A stretch of DNA of 64,000 nucleotides from Guyanagaster necrorhizus (Eukaryota; Basidiomycota; Agaricomycetes; Agaricales; Physalacriaceae): contig NW_025064890.1 in assembly GCF_019112545.1 (NCBI RefSeq), forward strand, positions 1,112,912-1,176,911. The letters run 5' to 3'. Position numbers and translations under genes: made by a program. Within the stretch, counting starts at the first letter, position 1; each line of letters starts with the position of its first letter. Below the pieces are notes generated by a model. That model was given only the letters and a program-made list of their open reading frames with translations. It was not told the DNA's origin and ran no database searches. Shown one piece after another: positions 25,012 through 36,300 of the stretch.

Positions 25012-25468
25012 TGTTAGACCCAAGCATCACATGAGCAAAACTACATGATAAACAGATGTCCCTTCATACTTCGAGAGATCAACTGAGTTCACTGATGCAG
25101 TTCTGGTCAATGTGTCACAAGATCTGAAGATTGACTTGAGTATAGGATGGTGTGAATAAACTTTAGCTCGAAGCTGAGGACTACCAGCAAGAGTGAGCCT
25201 CTTTAAATACTATTATATAATGTACTATTAATACTTTATACTTATTGTGTATCTCTCTGTCCTTGTCACTCATTGTCCTTGAGTATTGTTACTATATATA
25301 AAAGGCCAATTGTATGCTTTGTTGTTAGACATCAGTTATATCAAAAAACCATGACGAGGCCTGTTGTGATGACTAAGCCTTTCCCATGGTTCTAAATGCT
25401 TGTCTTTGATGCCTTGACTAAGCATAAATAGGGGTTTTAAAAAAGAGAAAATGGAAAAAATCATAACA
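25012..25468 (-). repeat. 5' LTR of element D (457 bp)
   Basis: Plus-strand ends are TGTTAGACCCAAGC and AAATCATAACA. It contains the TATA-like box and the start motif that pairs with the primer-binding site, and it is followed by the ggatc target duplication. Confidence 0.92.
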
Positions 25469-25738
25469 GGATCAGTATCTTAGTGCAAAACAATACAATA
25501 AGCAGTAGTTATATTTATTACAAGTTGAACAGTATATAAATAGGATAGCTCTTGCTGTAGTAGTCCAGCTTTAAGCTATAAGTTTATTTCACACTATCTT
25601 CTCTTGAGTCTAGCTTATCTCTGGCCTTAAAGCACTTCATCTATCAGAACACATCAAGTGGACTCTAGCATGACTGTACAAACACAATACAGCACTAGTT
25701 TATTATGTGTTCAAGTCACATGCTAGTTAAGTCTAACA
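25469..25738 (+). repeat. Solo LTR C1, right part
   Basis: It resumes with the duplicated ggatc and runs to AGTCTAACA. It is homologous to 26036-26303 of C2 and includes tatataaatagg and the start motif agctttaagctataag. Together with 17185-17369 it makes one LTR of about 450 bp. Confidence 0.82.
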
Positions 25739-25825
25739 ATATTTAGTTTCATCCTAGTCTCATCATCCAATGATATAGAAGCTAGAATCCAAATGCTGCC
25801 ATTCTGCAGTTTGATAGCAGTCAAA

Positions 25826-25854
25826 TGTTAAACCTAACTGGCATGTGACCTAAA
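25826..25854 (-). repeat. Solo LTR C3, left tip (split by C2)
   Basis: It starts TGTTAAACCTAACTGG and is interrupted after 29 bases by C2. The rest is at 26304-26736. The 5-bp flanks tcaaa (25821-25825 and 26737-26741) are identical, a perfect target duplication for C3. Confidence 0.82.
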
Positions 25855-26303
25855 TGTTATGATTTTCTTCATATCTTATTTCTTTTTTTTTTTATCTTAT
25901 CAGAGCACTTATCTTAAGTGCTTTCCTGAAGAGCATAGGAAGGATTAGGTAATCACAACAAACAGAGCACTATTGTACTCAGTCACCTTGCCTACAGACA
26001 ATTCTCCATTATCTTATCTCTGACAACTAGGCAGAATCAGCATTCTAGCACAGAATGGCATAATAAGTAGTAGTTATATTTATTACAAGCTGAACAGTAT
26101 ATAAATAGGATAGCTCTTGCTGTAGTAGTCCAGCTTCAAGCTATAAGTTTATCTTACACTATCTTCTCTTGAGCCTAGCTTGTCTCTAGCCTTGAAGCAC
26201 TTTGCTTATCAGAGCACATTTAATAAACTCTAGCATGACTGTACAAACATGATATAGTACTAGTTTATCATATGCTCAAGTCATGTGCCAATTAGGTCTA
26301 ACA
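25855..26303 (+). repeat. Solo LTR C2 (449 bp), inserted in C3
   Basis: Ends are TGTTATGATT and AGGTCTAACA, with perfect target duplication ctaaa (25850-25854 and 26304-26308). It contains a TATA box (tatataaata, 26098-26107) followed about 30 bases later by agcttcaagctataag, the presumed transcription start. No internal region remains, as expected after recombination between two LTRs. Confidence 0.88.
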
Positions 26304-26736
26304 CTAAACATGTGATAAACTAGCACTGTATCATGTTCATACAGTCATGCTAGAGTCCACTTGATGTGTTTTGATAGGTGAAGTGCTTTAAGGTCAGAGA
26401 CAAGCTAAGCTTGAGAAAAGATAGTGTGAAATAAACTTATAGCTTGAAGCTGGACTATTACAGTGAGAACTATCCTACTTATATATATTATCTGGATCAT
26501 GATAAATATAACTACTGCCTATTGTACTATTCTATACTATGCTACTTGTTTTGCCTAGTTGTCAGAGAGTAGACAATAGAGGATTGTTCATAGGTAAGGC
26601 AACCAAGTACAATGACACTACCTGTCTGTTGTGATTACATAATCTCTCCCATGCCTGCAGGTAGATGCTTGAGATAAGATAGACAATCTGATAAAATAAG
26701 AGCTGAAAAATGATAAGATGAGAAAAAATTGTAACA
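26304..26736 (-). repeat. Solo LTR C3, right part
   Basis: It continues catgtgataaactag and ends AATTGTAACA. It is the inverse orientation of C1/C2; the start motif reads ttatagcttgaagct on the plus strand. Together with 25826-25854 it forms one LTR. Confidence 0.82.
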
Positions 26737-27840
26737 TCAAACACCTGCCAAATGACATGTCCATATGAGAAAATAGCCTTGAAAACCATTAAATGCTGGG
26801 TACTATAAGATAAAATAAAGACAAATACTTAAAAAAGATCAATCTTTTATAATATGCAAGAGATAATGTCAGAATTGCATAAATGTGAAGAAGTCAGATC
26901 CTATCTCTTGAATGACTAGTTCTGTCATTTCTGTGGCAGTAAATTGAATATTTTGTGGTAGTAAGAAGAAGAATATGGTGGATCCATAAGCATTTGAGTC
27001 ACAGAGTTGACAGAACAAAGTGGCATCAATACATCATCAAATATCATCACATTCAACTGATTAGGATGAGAGCCACATGTTACAATTTTTCATCAAAACT
27101 CTAGCACTTGACTCTCATCTCATAAGGTTAAGCTGATGTTGTGCAAAATGACTTAAAATAGATGGTGTGATGGTCAGAGTTGCCATCAATAGCAGGGACC
27201 CTAGCATTCACTCTCTCAGTATTAAATTCACTATTCATCAGGGATCATTGGGCTTTCATAAGCATTAGCTTATCAAGCATCAAAAAGTCATGATTAAAGT
27301 CTAAAATCATGATATAGTCAGCCTAGAGTGTGACTAGTCAAGCTCAGAGTGCTTGAAAGACTTAGTATTAGTTTTGAAGTTCAACTAGTTTTGGAGAATA
27401 TCTAAGTTAAAGTGAGCACAGTAGCTCATACCAAGTCACTATCTTTATATTGTGCCTTTAAACCCCACTAGCATGAGCAATACATCTTGCATAGCTTACT
27501 AGTCAAGAATAACCCATTTTTATACAACTTTCTTGATTTACTAAAGTCTGCAGAGTGTTTCTATCATACTCAAAATGCCTGAAGTAGTGCAGTTCTTTTG
27601 TGAAGGTGAGTCTTTTAAAATCTGTACCATATTATGTGCTCAACTGTTCTTAATGCAGAGCTGGTTTCATGTAAGTATGCACATCATATGACTGTCAGTG
27701 CCATACACTCATACCAGCATGCCAAGGTTACCTCTTGATCATATGGTATGTTCCCTTCATATTTAGTGAGAGGCACTGACTAATAAAGAGACTGATAGGC
27801 TGATTTTGTTGTCCATAACCAGTTGGTTAATTTTGCTGGA
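26737..27840. other. AT-rich, CpG-poor remnant up to the host boundary
   Basis: No gene, LTR border or long frame is recognisable. CpG stays rare until about 27840, after which host-like CpG-containing sequence begins (actcggaagcgagccg). A short near-duplication, gtcggaagcg-type, lies at 27846-27880. Confidence 0.5.
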
Positions 27841-28092
27841 TGACTCGGAAGCGAGCCGAAAGTCGGAAGCGGAGCCGATATTTGTTTGCTAAAGTCTTCT
27901 TATTGTGGGAAAATACTTATTTTTATGTACAATTGCATATATTAATCCTGAAATAATGCCACCCAAATCCTGACATCCTTACCGCTGGCCCTTGCCGCAG
28001 TACCTCTCTCTTTGATTTTCATTACATCCTGGCGCTCTACAGCCACTAATTCGCTCCATCGGTTGGAGAATTATCGGCTTCGTCGACGAGAA

Positions 28093-31080
28093 ATGGCCAA
28101 GTTAAAATCGCAGTCGCCACAAGAATTGTACCGTGCGAGGAGACAGCGGGAGGAGAGGGTCGCTTTGCTTCCACCGGGTCTTATCAACAACGGAAATACG
28201 TGCTTTATGAATTCCGTGCTCCAGGGTGTACGTTATTCGTTGTAAAACAGGAGTTTCACTGATCCTATGCTGGCCAGTTAATTGCGACGAGGCTGCTCTC
28301 AGATCTCATATATTTCAAGCCCATCTCACCTACTGACCAGTTCCATTCTGAAACCCATCTTGCTTCACGGAGGTCGCCGTTACTCACGAATGGGGTCAAG
28401 GCCGCTGGGAAGGATAAGCAGGATTGGGTGGCTACCATGCCCATTGGGGATGTCTTTGTAAATGTAATGCTCAAGGCCTGGGATGCGCAGAGGAATAAGC
28501 GGAGGGAGAGTCAGAGTCCGAGGTGTGTCCCGTTCTAACTGTTGCTGACTGAAAGCTGATATACTTCTCAAGGGCACTTCTTGGCGTGCTCGGCCGGAAA
28601 TACGACCAATACCTTGATTTTGCACAACAAGACGCCCACGAATTCATGCGTATCCTGCTTGACGCTATGCGAATGGAGGAGCTCGATGTATGTATGTCCT
28701 TCTTCTGCTGATACTCTTCTAAATGGAATCCAGGTCATAAAGAAACGGCAGCCGCCATCACCGCCCGAGAAAGCCAAGAGACGCCGCAGGCGGACACTGA
28801 CCTCGTCCAACCAGAAGCAGGATGACGATGACAAGTTGCTGTCCTTTCCTGACATGATCTTTGGGGGCAAACTCACGAGCGTTCTGGTTTGTCAGAAATG
28901 CAAGCATGTATCACAGACATACGAGGACTTCAATGATCTCAGTCTCAGTATCAAACTGGAAGACTATGCAAAAGAACGCAAACGTGATCGATTAAGGAAC
29001 CTAGCGAAACGGCTGACTCCTGTGTTCCCTGCGACATCTAACCTTGGCGTAGACAAGGCACCAGTGCACCGCTCGTCGTCAGCCCCACCGAGTCCTAGGG
29101 AACCAGAACATGACGAGCCTCCCATAACAGACGATCCTCGGCGGAGAAGTCTGGATGCATTGGCGGAACCATCTGTGGAGCCACATGTGGAGGATGAAAT
29201 AGTACAAGATCCGACAGTCTCCGAGGGTGAGAAGCGACTCGAGTTTGGGGATCTACCGATGCCGCAGAAGAAGGATAAGGGCAAAGATGATGGATGGGCC
29301 AAGCTGGGCCGCCGATTTAGTGTCAGTGTTGGGTTAAGTAAGGCCGCCAAAGAGCGCAGGAGCCGGTCGAAAGAGAGACGATCTATCCAGGACTTTTCAC
29401 GTCCAGGTACACCGTCGGCGTCAGCCAGCGAGGACGTGTCTTCTTCTGAAGGGAGACATAGCACGTCTGAGGCACCTTTGATTAATCCAGAGCACCCGGA
29501 CATACGAGAAGTACCTCAACCCCGTATACGTGCCTTCTCCCCACTCCATGTCATCGGAACGCCGTTATCCAGGGCTTCGAGTACCACGTCCATCCCTCGC
29601 ATTGTCAACATCACTCGAGGCAAATCTCCCAAGCCTCCGAAGCCATCTCAAGCCGAACAAGCGTATTTGCGAAAGATTCTAGCGGATGTCACGTACCAAT
29701 CAGCGCCGAATCCCTTTGCTCTTCTCAACCATCTCAATGGATCCTCTTCGAGTTCCCATCACCATCCCAGTCATACGTCGCAGCATATGTGGTTGAAAAT
29801 GGGTCAGCTTCTAGGTATTGAGGAGTGTTTGAAAATGTTCACTGCTGTAGAAATTCTTGATGGGGAGAATATGGTCGGCTGCAGGAGATGTTGGAAGGTC
29901 GCGAATGGGCTTTACAAACCCAGATTACAGCACGATGAAGGGGATGCTGACTCTGATAGCCTTGATAATCACGAATCACCGCCGCTTGAAGAGCCTAGGC
30001 TGCGGACGCCGTCCTCAGAGGCATCCACGAACGATCTCCCGACATCTCTATCAAGTCCAAATATTCCGCTTTACTCTCATTCAGAGTTCAGCGACACTGC
30101 AGCGTCCATCGTATCATTACCGACAACGATTGCGGGCTCCACGCCGGATTCCGTCGTGGGTCTAAAACACATATCCTCTCCAATGACCTTTACCAGCGTT
30201 AACGGTACCTCAACCCCTGGTGGACTGCCAATTCCGTCAATAGCGATGACAGAGCCACCGGGACCTGGCGATGTTCCCTCGGCCCCCTCAGACTCGGATG
30301 ACGGCCCGAACGATTCATCCTTTCCAAATGGCAATGATAATACCCCTTCCAATGACATACCCCCGACTGAACTATTCGCCTCAAAACACTCTCTTTTACC
30401 TGCGCCCACATACCGTCAGTATCAAGGCCGGCGAAGTGTGGATGCTTCCGATGATAGTTCCGATGGTGGCGATAGCGAAGCCACGTCTGGAGAGTCTGGG
30501 TCTGCACCGAAGGCCCCCATTAAGAAAAAGCCAAAACCGGTCATCATGCGCCCCGCGTACAAGCGATACCTCGTTGCGACTCCTCCGCCTGTCCTCGTCG
30601 TCCATCTGAAACGCTTCCAGCAGATCTCCAAGACGACGATGATTTCCTTTTCAAACGGCTTCAAAAAATTGGACGATTATGTGACGTTTCCCGAGATCTT
30701 GGATTTGACGCCTTTCCTTGCGCCCAAGAAGGAGGATTTCTACGACCGAGGGTTCAAGTCACACACAAAAGAGATGGAGAGATGTTTATACCGCCTGTAT
30801 GCGGTGGTGGTGCATATCGGTAACATGGTGAGTACTATTTGTGCCCCAGGAAGAAAGGAAACTGACGGGATTATAGCTGGGAGGCCACTATATTGCTTAT
30901 ACTGCCCTTCCAAACTCAAGTCCTGGGGAGGACAGTTTGAAGACGCCCACTTCTGCTGATTCAACGCCCCAGAGATCGCATAGACAATGGGCTTATATTA
31001 GTGATACGATTGTTCGACTGACGACCTTGGAAGAAGTGCTCAAGGCCAAGGCGTACATATGCATGTACGAGCGGATATGA
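28093..31080 (+). CDS. Ubiquitin-specific protease (USP family C19), 930 aa, 5 exons
   Basis: It cleaves ubiquitin from proteins. Exons: 28093-28227, 28278-28522, 28573-28687, 28734-30827, 30877-31080; introns are GT-AG and the total is divisible by 3. The Cys box GLINNGNTCFMNSVLQG has nucleophile Cys37. Asp-rich QQDAHEFMRILLDAM follows. CxxC pairs (VCQKCKHV and GCRRC) look like the zinc-binding fingers. The His box GGHYIAYT has His867, and the C-terminus ends TTLEEVLKAKAYICMYERI. A poorly conserved Ser/Pro/charged insert of several hundred residues interrupts the catalytic domain (roughly residues 230-500). Start: the ATG at 28093 is the first in frame, but the frame stays open upstream to 27952 and encodes a hydrophobic stretch (LPLALAAVPLSLIFI), so a 5' exon and membrane anchor may be missing. 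The nearest relatives are probably USP16/45-like or yeast Ubp1/Ubp16-like enzymes. Confidence 0.9.
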
Positions 31081-31849
31081 CCCATCGTTTGCATACCTAA
31101 CTTATTATCTTTCGGACTGTTCATGTAAGTAACCATTGTAACACAAAATAGAAAAATGCGCATTGTAAACGATAGTAATTGGAACCGCGCTCCGATTCCT
31201 TTCAAGTCGTATATTTATAGCAGTGTTCGACGTGAATGCGGGTTCCATGAGTAACATGGCCAGGTGGTGTAATGCGGTCTATAACCTCTGCGCATGGAAT
31301 ATGGTGGATTTATATCAGTGGATTGATCTGGGGCCATCATACCTCACTAGCACTCCTAGACACCTTGCCATTCATTTTTACTTCGGTCTATACATATGTG
31401 GGTCATTTGGTAAAATCTGAAACAAAGGGAAATGCAGTGTTGTACAGCGTGTCATAGCACTAACTTGCTGGGCCTCTACCCATTGGGTATGAAAATGAGC
31501 AGTCACTTTCAGACGGCAACTACAGTGCATCTGCAGGCACCAGGCTCATCGACCTGGTCCAGTGAGCCTATCCCGTAGTGAGATAGTCTGATTTGCGACT
31601 GCTTTTTCTCTGCCGTACTGCACACTCCTAGGTAAAAAATATTGTCCAACCATATCGATGAAATATTTTGTCTATACTGATGATGAGTTCTTAATGAAGA
31701 ACTTCCTACACCAGGAATCAGATTAAAATAGAGGAAAGACTAAACTGTCAATGGTGATAAGAACACAGGCAACAGAAATTCGGTCGTTTACAATCTTGTG
31801 CGTACAGCGGTCGTTAGCACATAATAACGGAATATACCCAAAAAGGCGT
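31081..31849. other. Intergenic region, no gene seen
   Basis: It holds the downstream region of the protease gene and the upstream region of the tRNA. No coding or RNA feature is recognisable. Confidence 0.5.
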
Positions 31850-31949
31850 GGTAGCATGGCCGAGTGGTCTAAGGCGCTGGAATTAGGTTCCAGAGTCCTA
31901 TTATATAATCCAGTCCTCCGGGGCGTGAGTTCGAACCTCACTGCTATCA
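31850..31949 (+). tRNA. tRNA-Leu(UAG) with a 20-nt intron
   Basis: Acceptor ggtagca pairs with tgctatc (one G-T pair), discriminator A. D arm: gccg...aggc. Anticodon stem ctgga/tccag with loop attagg plus a; the anticodon is TAG at 31884-31886 after the invariant T. The intron is placed at 31888-31907, after position 37 as usual in eukaryotic nuclear tRNAs. The long variable arm tcctccggggc is typical of tRNA-Leu, and the T arm is gtgagttcgaacctcac. The mature length is about 80 nt. Internal A and B boxes (tggccgagtggt and gttcgaacc) allow Pol III transcription. Confidence 0.93.
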
Positions 31950-33382
31950 TTTTGTTGCTATTTTCCAGTAGTGTAAACTTTTGAATTCCCAGGAACCCAG
32001 TCATGATTCACTAGTGCCCACTTGGTCCTCATGAAAGTTCCAGGCAGGGCTGATATCAATAACTTGTTGTTTGACTGTTTTTTATATATTAGCAGATACT
32101 TAAATAAGTATACACTCTTTTTAGTATTGAGAAACCATGTGAGCAGTTTGCGTTAGCAAACCGTTCATCATGTCCACTTACCGCCCGTAACCACGTATTA
32201 TGTGTCCTTGGGGGGGAAGGATATCATGAGATGGTAGGGTATACGACAATCATAAGCAATAGATGGATGTTTAGTAGATCAACTTGAAGATCTCGTGCGA
32301 CACCAGCGAGACATTTGGTTTTCGTTACTCCTGAGACGTGTATATCTTCCGGAGCTGGTCCTCGGTAGCTCGTTCTTCGCAGATAGGATATGCCTCTGTA
32401 TATTTCAACGTAGTGCGATTGCATGGTACACAACACATGTTCACACGGAGTCGCGCAGAGGGTCGTGTGCTCTTTTTGGCACATCGGACTCGAGAAGTAA
32501 GACGTCTCTTCGACTTCTTCATCGCTCTTCTCTGCATCGTCCGTTGCCGCGCCATATTGAAAGGGTCGACGTCAGGACCGGGGGATGTCAGGAAGAAGGG
32601 ACTACTCACAATTGACGGCGACAACTTGAGATACTCTGGGTCTTCAAAGTCGCAGTTCTTCCTAGAAGACATCTTTGGTTCCAGGGAAGTATCGCATGCG
32701 ATCGAGTTAAAAGGGACCACTGCTGAAGATCGTTTTGAAGGGCAGTGAGTTCTTGTCTGGCGGAAGCTATGAGCAACCAGTGAGGCTTGATTTTGTTTGG
32801 AATATGACGGCGAAGCGTAAACATGACTCTCTGCCGTTTTCGATAGCCTCCGTCTTCCTTTCTTCTTTCCCTAGCAAAGCTACTTTTATCATGTCTAACG
32901 AACGATCTGCTGGTGAAACAAGTTCACGAAACCACCGGTTTCTCCTCTGGTGAGCTAGTTATGAGAAAATGAAGTGCACGATGCAGATCGGTATGGATAG
33001 GACACAAGCAAGGCAAAGAAGACAGCGCTTGGGGCCGTCTTTGAAGTGGCGAGTACCCATGGTCCATATGCAAGAGGCTACGCAATCTGATAGGGCTTGA
33101 TGGTGGTCATATGTACTGTTGATTTGCCTTGATTGTGGCGACAAGAAGTTCCTAGAATTACTTTCAATCATAAGTTAACAAGGAAGATTCGGATAGCCGG
33201 TACAACGTACCTAGTCTTTGTCCGTAGGCTGTCAAAACTCAGTCAGTACTTACCTGGTTGGATTTCCAAGTGAATTTTCACCCCTCCATGGACCATATTC
33301 CAAGCAACGTAAATGGTATAGCTACATAAGATTTAAAAAAGGATACAATATGCAGAGTCCGCTGATTCAATCGTAATCATAA
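31950..33382. other. Intergenic region with a possible gene fragment and a dispersed repeat copy
   Basis: No complete gene is recognised. On the minus strand, 32325-32720 contains a gene-like piece with plausible splice sites but no known domain. Bases 32256-32333 share a block with 46339-46416, described separately. The part from 32750 to 33382 shows nothing. Confidence 0.4.
32256..32333 (-). repeat. Short dispersed repeat, copy 1
   Basis: About 78 bp, closely similar to 46339-46416 in the same orientation, with a shared core atcaacttgaagatctc. On the minus strand the second copy reads VVPQEIFKLINQTSIY. This copy reads the same kind of peptide (EIFKLI...TSIY) after a 1-base shift, so the pair may derive from a coding sequence. 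The family is not recognised. Confidence 0.6.
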
Positions 33383-36300
33383 TCATATATCATCACTAGC
33401 AGTTGAAATCTTCTTCAGTAGATCTTGATAGTCCATAGCTAGTTTCGTGAGAGTCTTACTCCTCACTAGATAGACATGCAAAAAGCATCAGCATCACGAA
33501 ACTCAAGTGGATCCGTTACCAACATACCAAATTGTGCCAACACAACGTCCTTGAGTAAATCTCGCTTCGACAAGCCGACCACATAAGGCGACCAGGTAAC
33601 CTCCCGATGCTCATCTGCCGAACGCCTAGGCACATAGACATAAGCACCTGTAGGTGCCTCCCAGGGAGCAGACTCACCAATACACAGGTCCACATAGCTC
33701 CTTGATTAACTCCTCAGCCTTGCCCCTGAATCCCTCATCCGCGATCTTCTTCGAATACAACAGCAGTGCCTGCTTATACTCCGACGGACTATCTAACAAT
33801 TTGGCAGAAAGTAACCGTGTCTCCAGATGTCCCAATGTTAATGCGGTTCCCCACCAAGATGGTCTTGCTTTCTCTGCCGCACTTTCATCAGGCGACTCGC
33901 TTACACTTGCCTCCAGTGCAACCAACACACCGCGATTCGCGGACTGTGCTAAGGAACGCTGTCTTCCAGGCCAAACATCAGAGCCGCTCGACCACCATCG
34001 GTCCGCAACCTTCACCCAAGTGGAGAGTTGTGGATCATACGAATAAACGATACCATTAGAAAAGTTGAAGATTGGACAGCCGTTGGCGCGGGTCGTGGCT
34101 GAGGAGATGGTAACATTGGCTGATAGAAGTGGGGCAATAGATACTGGAGGAAAGAACGATGTCTGTTTATTCACGGACCTGTATTTGGGGTGAGACGGCA
34201 CGGGCACCGGCAGGAAAAGATAACGCACCAAGAGTACACCTGACCAGACGCGGTGATGACTAGCAGCGAATTCTTCACGCCATCCAGGAAAGAACAAGGT
34301 GAACCAAGGCACAAATTCGGCATAATCCTAGAGTCAGGTCAAAGAAGGATACGCAGTAACGAGAGGTAGAATGATGGTACCTTCTTCCGGTATGAGAATA
34401 AACGTTTACCGAGCCATCTTGCATAGCAACAGCACAGTAGGACGACGTCGCTTTGATGGCCAACGCCGGCGAGGACAAGTAGTCCAGCCAGAGCGTCTGC
34501 TTACCACTCACAAACGACACCTCCGACAAGCCTATAAAAGATCAAGTATTATACCAAAACGAACGGGGTAAGGACACACCGCTTTCTTCCGAGTTCGTGC
34601 TTTCAAACAGGCAGTCACTGCCATCTACCTCTGTCGTCGACCTAGTCAAGATGGCAGGAGTTGGCAGAATAGCACCGCTTGAGCCCCATGTCGAGTGAAT
34701 AGCCATTCCTGAATTTGTAATCTCTGTGATAGGTATGTTGTGACGAGGACGATCCCCTCCCAAAGTTCTGAACACCGGCCGAGAGTCTTCATCTTCATCT
34801 GATGCCTTTCTTTTTCCCTTGTTCGGAGACATATCAAACGCGTCAATCGGCACGCCCATATCTATATCCGCATGCCGGGATCTGTAGCTAGGCGCTTCAA
34901 AAGGTTGCTCGTTTGGAGTTGGGAAGAAAGACTGCTCGTTCGGAGAAGGGAAAAACGACGTAGTTTGCGACTGATGAGGAGGAGAATCAACAGCCATCTT
35001 GGTCTCCTGTATAGGTATCAAAGATGCTCGCTTCGGTCCGGTCATCGGTGTGGCGCCGTTGGCTGCAGCGGGGACTTGTGTAAGGCCTACACGTTTTTTG
35101 TTGTTTCGTTTGGCCACGAGCATGTTGACCCGTTCACCGCCGCTCCCATTAACTTGGTTGTCAAATCCGGCAGTCTGTGAATGAGGGTGTGAAGAAGATG
35201 GCGTGGAAGGGCTTTGCGTGGGAACGTGGGAATATCCTTTGGGGATGGGCGGCGGTACAAAGCCAAACTTCGACAAGTATTGATCTTGGACTGAATGCGG
35301 AGCGATGCCCTCGAGTTCATCCGGTTCGAAGTTGAATACCGCTATTGTTCCATCTGACGATGCAGCATACAGAGTTAGCCCATCCCAAGACCTTGTTCTT
35401 GCGTGAGACAAATTACAACTTCAGGCATGTCGAAACTCACCAATTTAGATCCATAATTTGCCTTTCAAAAACTTCCTTGGCAACGATAAGTGGTCGGGCT
35501 GTTTTTGTCTGCCATACTGATACCGACCGGTCATCGGCTCCTAGAGCGACGACGGAACAGATATTTGAGGTCGAAACAGGCTGATTTGGATTTCTTAAGA
35601 ATATATGTGGATTGTAGGCCTGAGATGACTATAAGAACGGTAACATGACTAGGTGAGAGGGAAGCTCACCGCGACTTCAACAGTATTCTCGTGGCCGACT
35701 AAGCTAATCTCGGACGTCCATGTGTTTCGCGTAATTACCGCAGCAATGAATACAAATCCTTTATTATTCGTTGCATTCGAGGCAGTAATATGAGCACCGT
35801 CCGGTGACCAACTAACTTATATGAGTAGGTATCAGCAGAGATGGAAGGTGGGATACCGACCTCAGCCTCCTGAAAAAAGTGCTCCCCGGAGAATCCTCAA
35901 ATGGCTTCGTCACTTCAGCTTCAAGAGACCAATCTGTTGTTCTCCAGATCTTGACAGAACGATCATCCGACTGTGTTGCCAAAAACTCGCCTACAGGATC
36001 CCAGCATACACCCTTGACGAAGCCCTGGTGCTGATCGAGTTTCCGGAGACGCTCTGGAGAACCTCAATAACTTTCCAAGGAACACAGGCTGATACTCACC
36101 CAGTGTATATCCGCACCAGACGATAACCTGCGAGTCCAATCCTACCGAAGCGAGATAGCGATCTCCAGGGGACCAGGCCACATCAGTGACATCTAGAATA
36201 GTCTGAAACGCGGCTCAGCGCAAAAACAAGACAGCGCACCACTCTCGTGCCCCGGCAAACGCTTCATGGGTCTCCAACCTTCAACATTGACTTCGTCAGA

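Larger units (their letters stand above)
17370..25468 (-). mobile_element. Element D: complete 8.1-kb Ty3/gypsy chromovirus copy
   Basis: Two 457-bp LTRs (17370-17826 and 25012-25468) flank gag and pol on the minus strand. The 5-bp target duplication ggatc is perfect (17365-17369 and 25469-25473). The order in transcript direction is 5' LTR, self-priming site, gag, zinc knuckle, protease, RT, RNase H, integrase, chromodomain, purine-rich tract (17827-17842) and 3' LTR. The duplication interrupts a solo LTR of another family (C1), dating D after C1. All genes are broken by many stops. Confidence 0.93.

Noticed and set aside
1..27840. CRISPR-like or tandem repeat array
   Set aside because: The repeats seen are LTR copies of about 450-500 bp in nested order with target duplications. 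No short regularly spaced repeats exist, and the genome is eukaryotic.
28964..29503. Minus-strand 179-codon frame opposite the USP gene
   Set aside because: It lies entirely inside the large USP exon, which closes exactly and has clear motifs. The antisense protein is Ser/Leu/Arg-rich without motifs.
32325..32720. A plus- or minus-strand gene of about 130 codons
   Set aside because: Both strands are open over the same stretch, neither has a domain, and splice reconstructions did not close into a convincing protein. It is kept only as a possible fragment.
33466..33480. HIR1 ending at the in-frame stop after DADAFCMSI
   Set aside because: A GT-AG intron (33527-33466) removes this stop. The joined exon gives KTLTKLAMDYQDLLKK, typical of the HIRA C-terminus, and the total length becomes a multiple of three.
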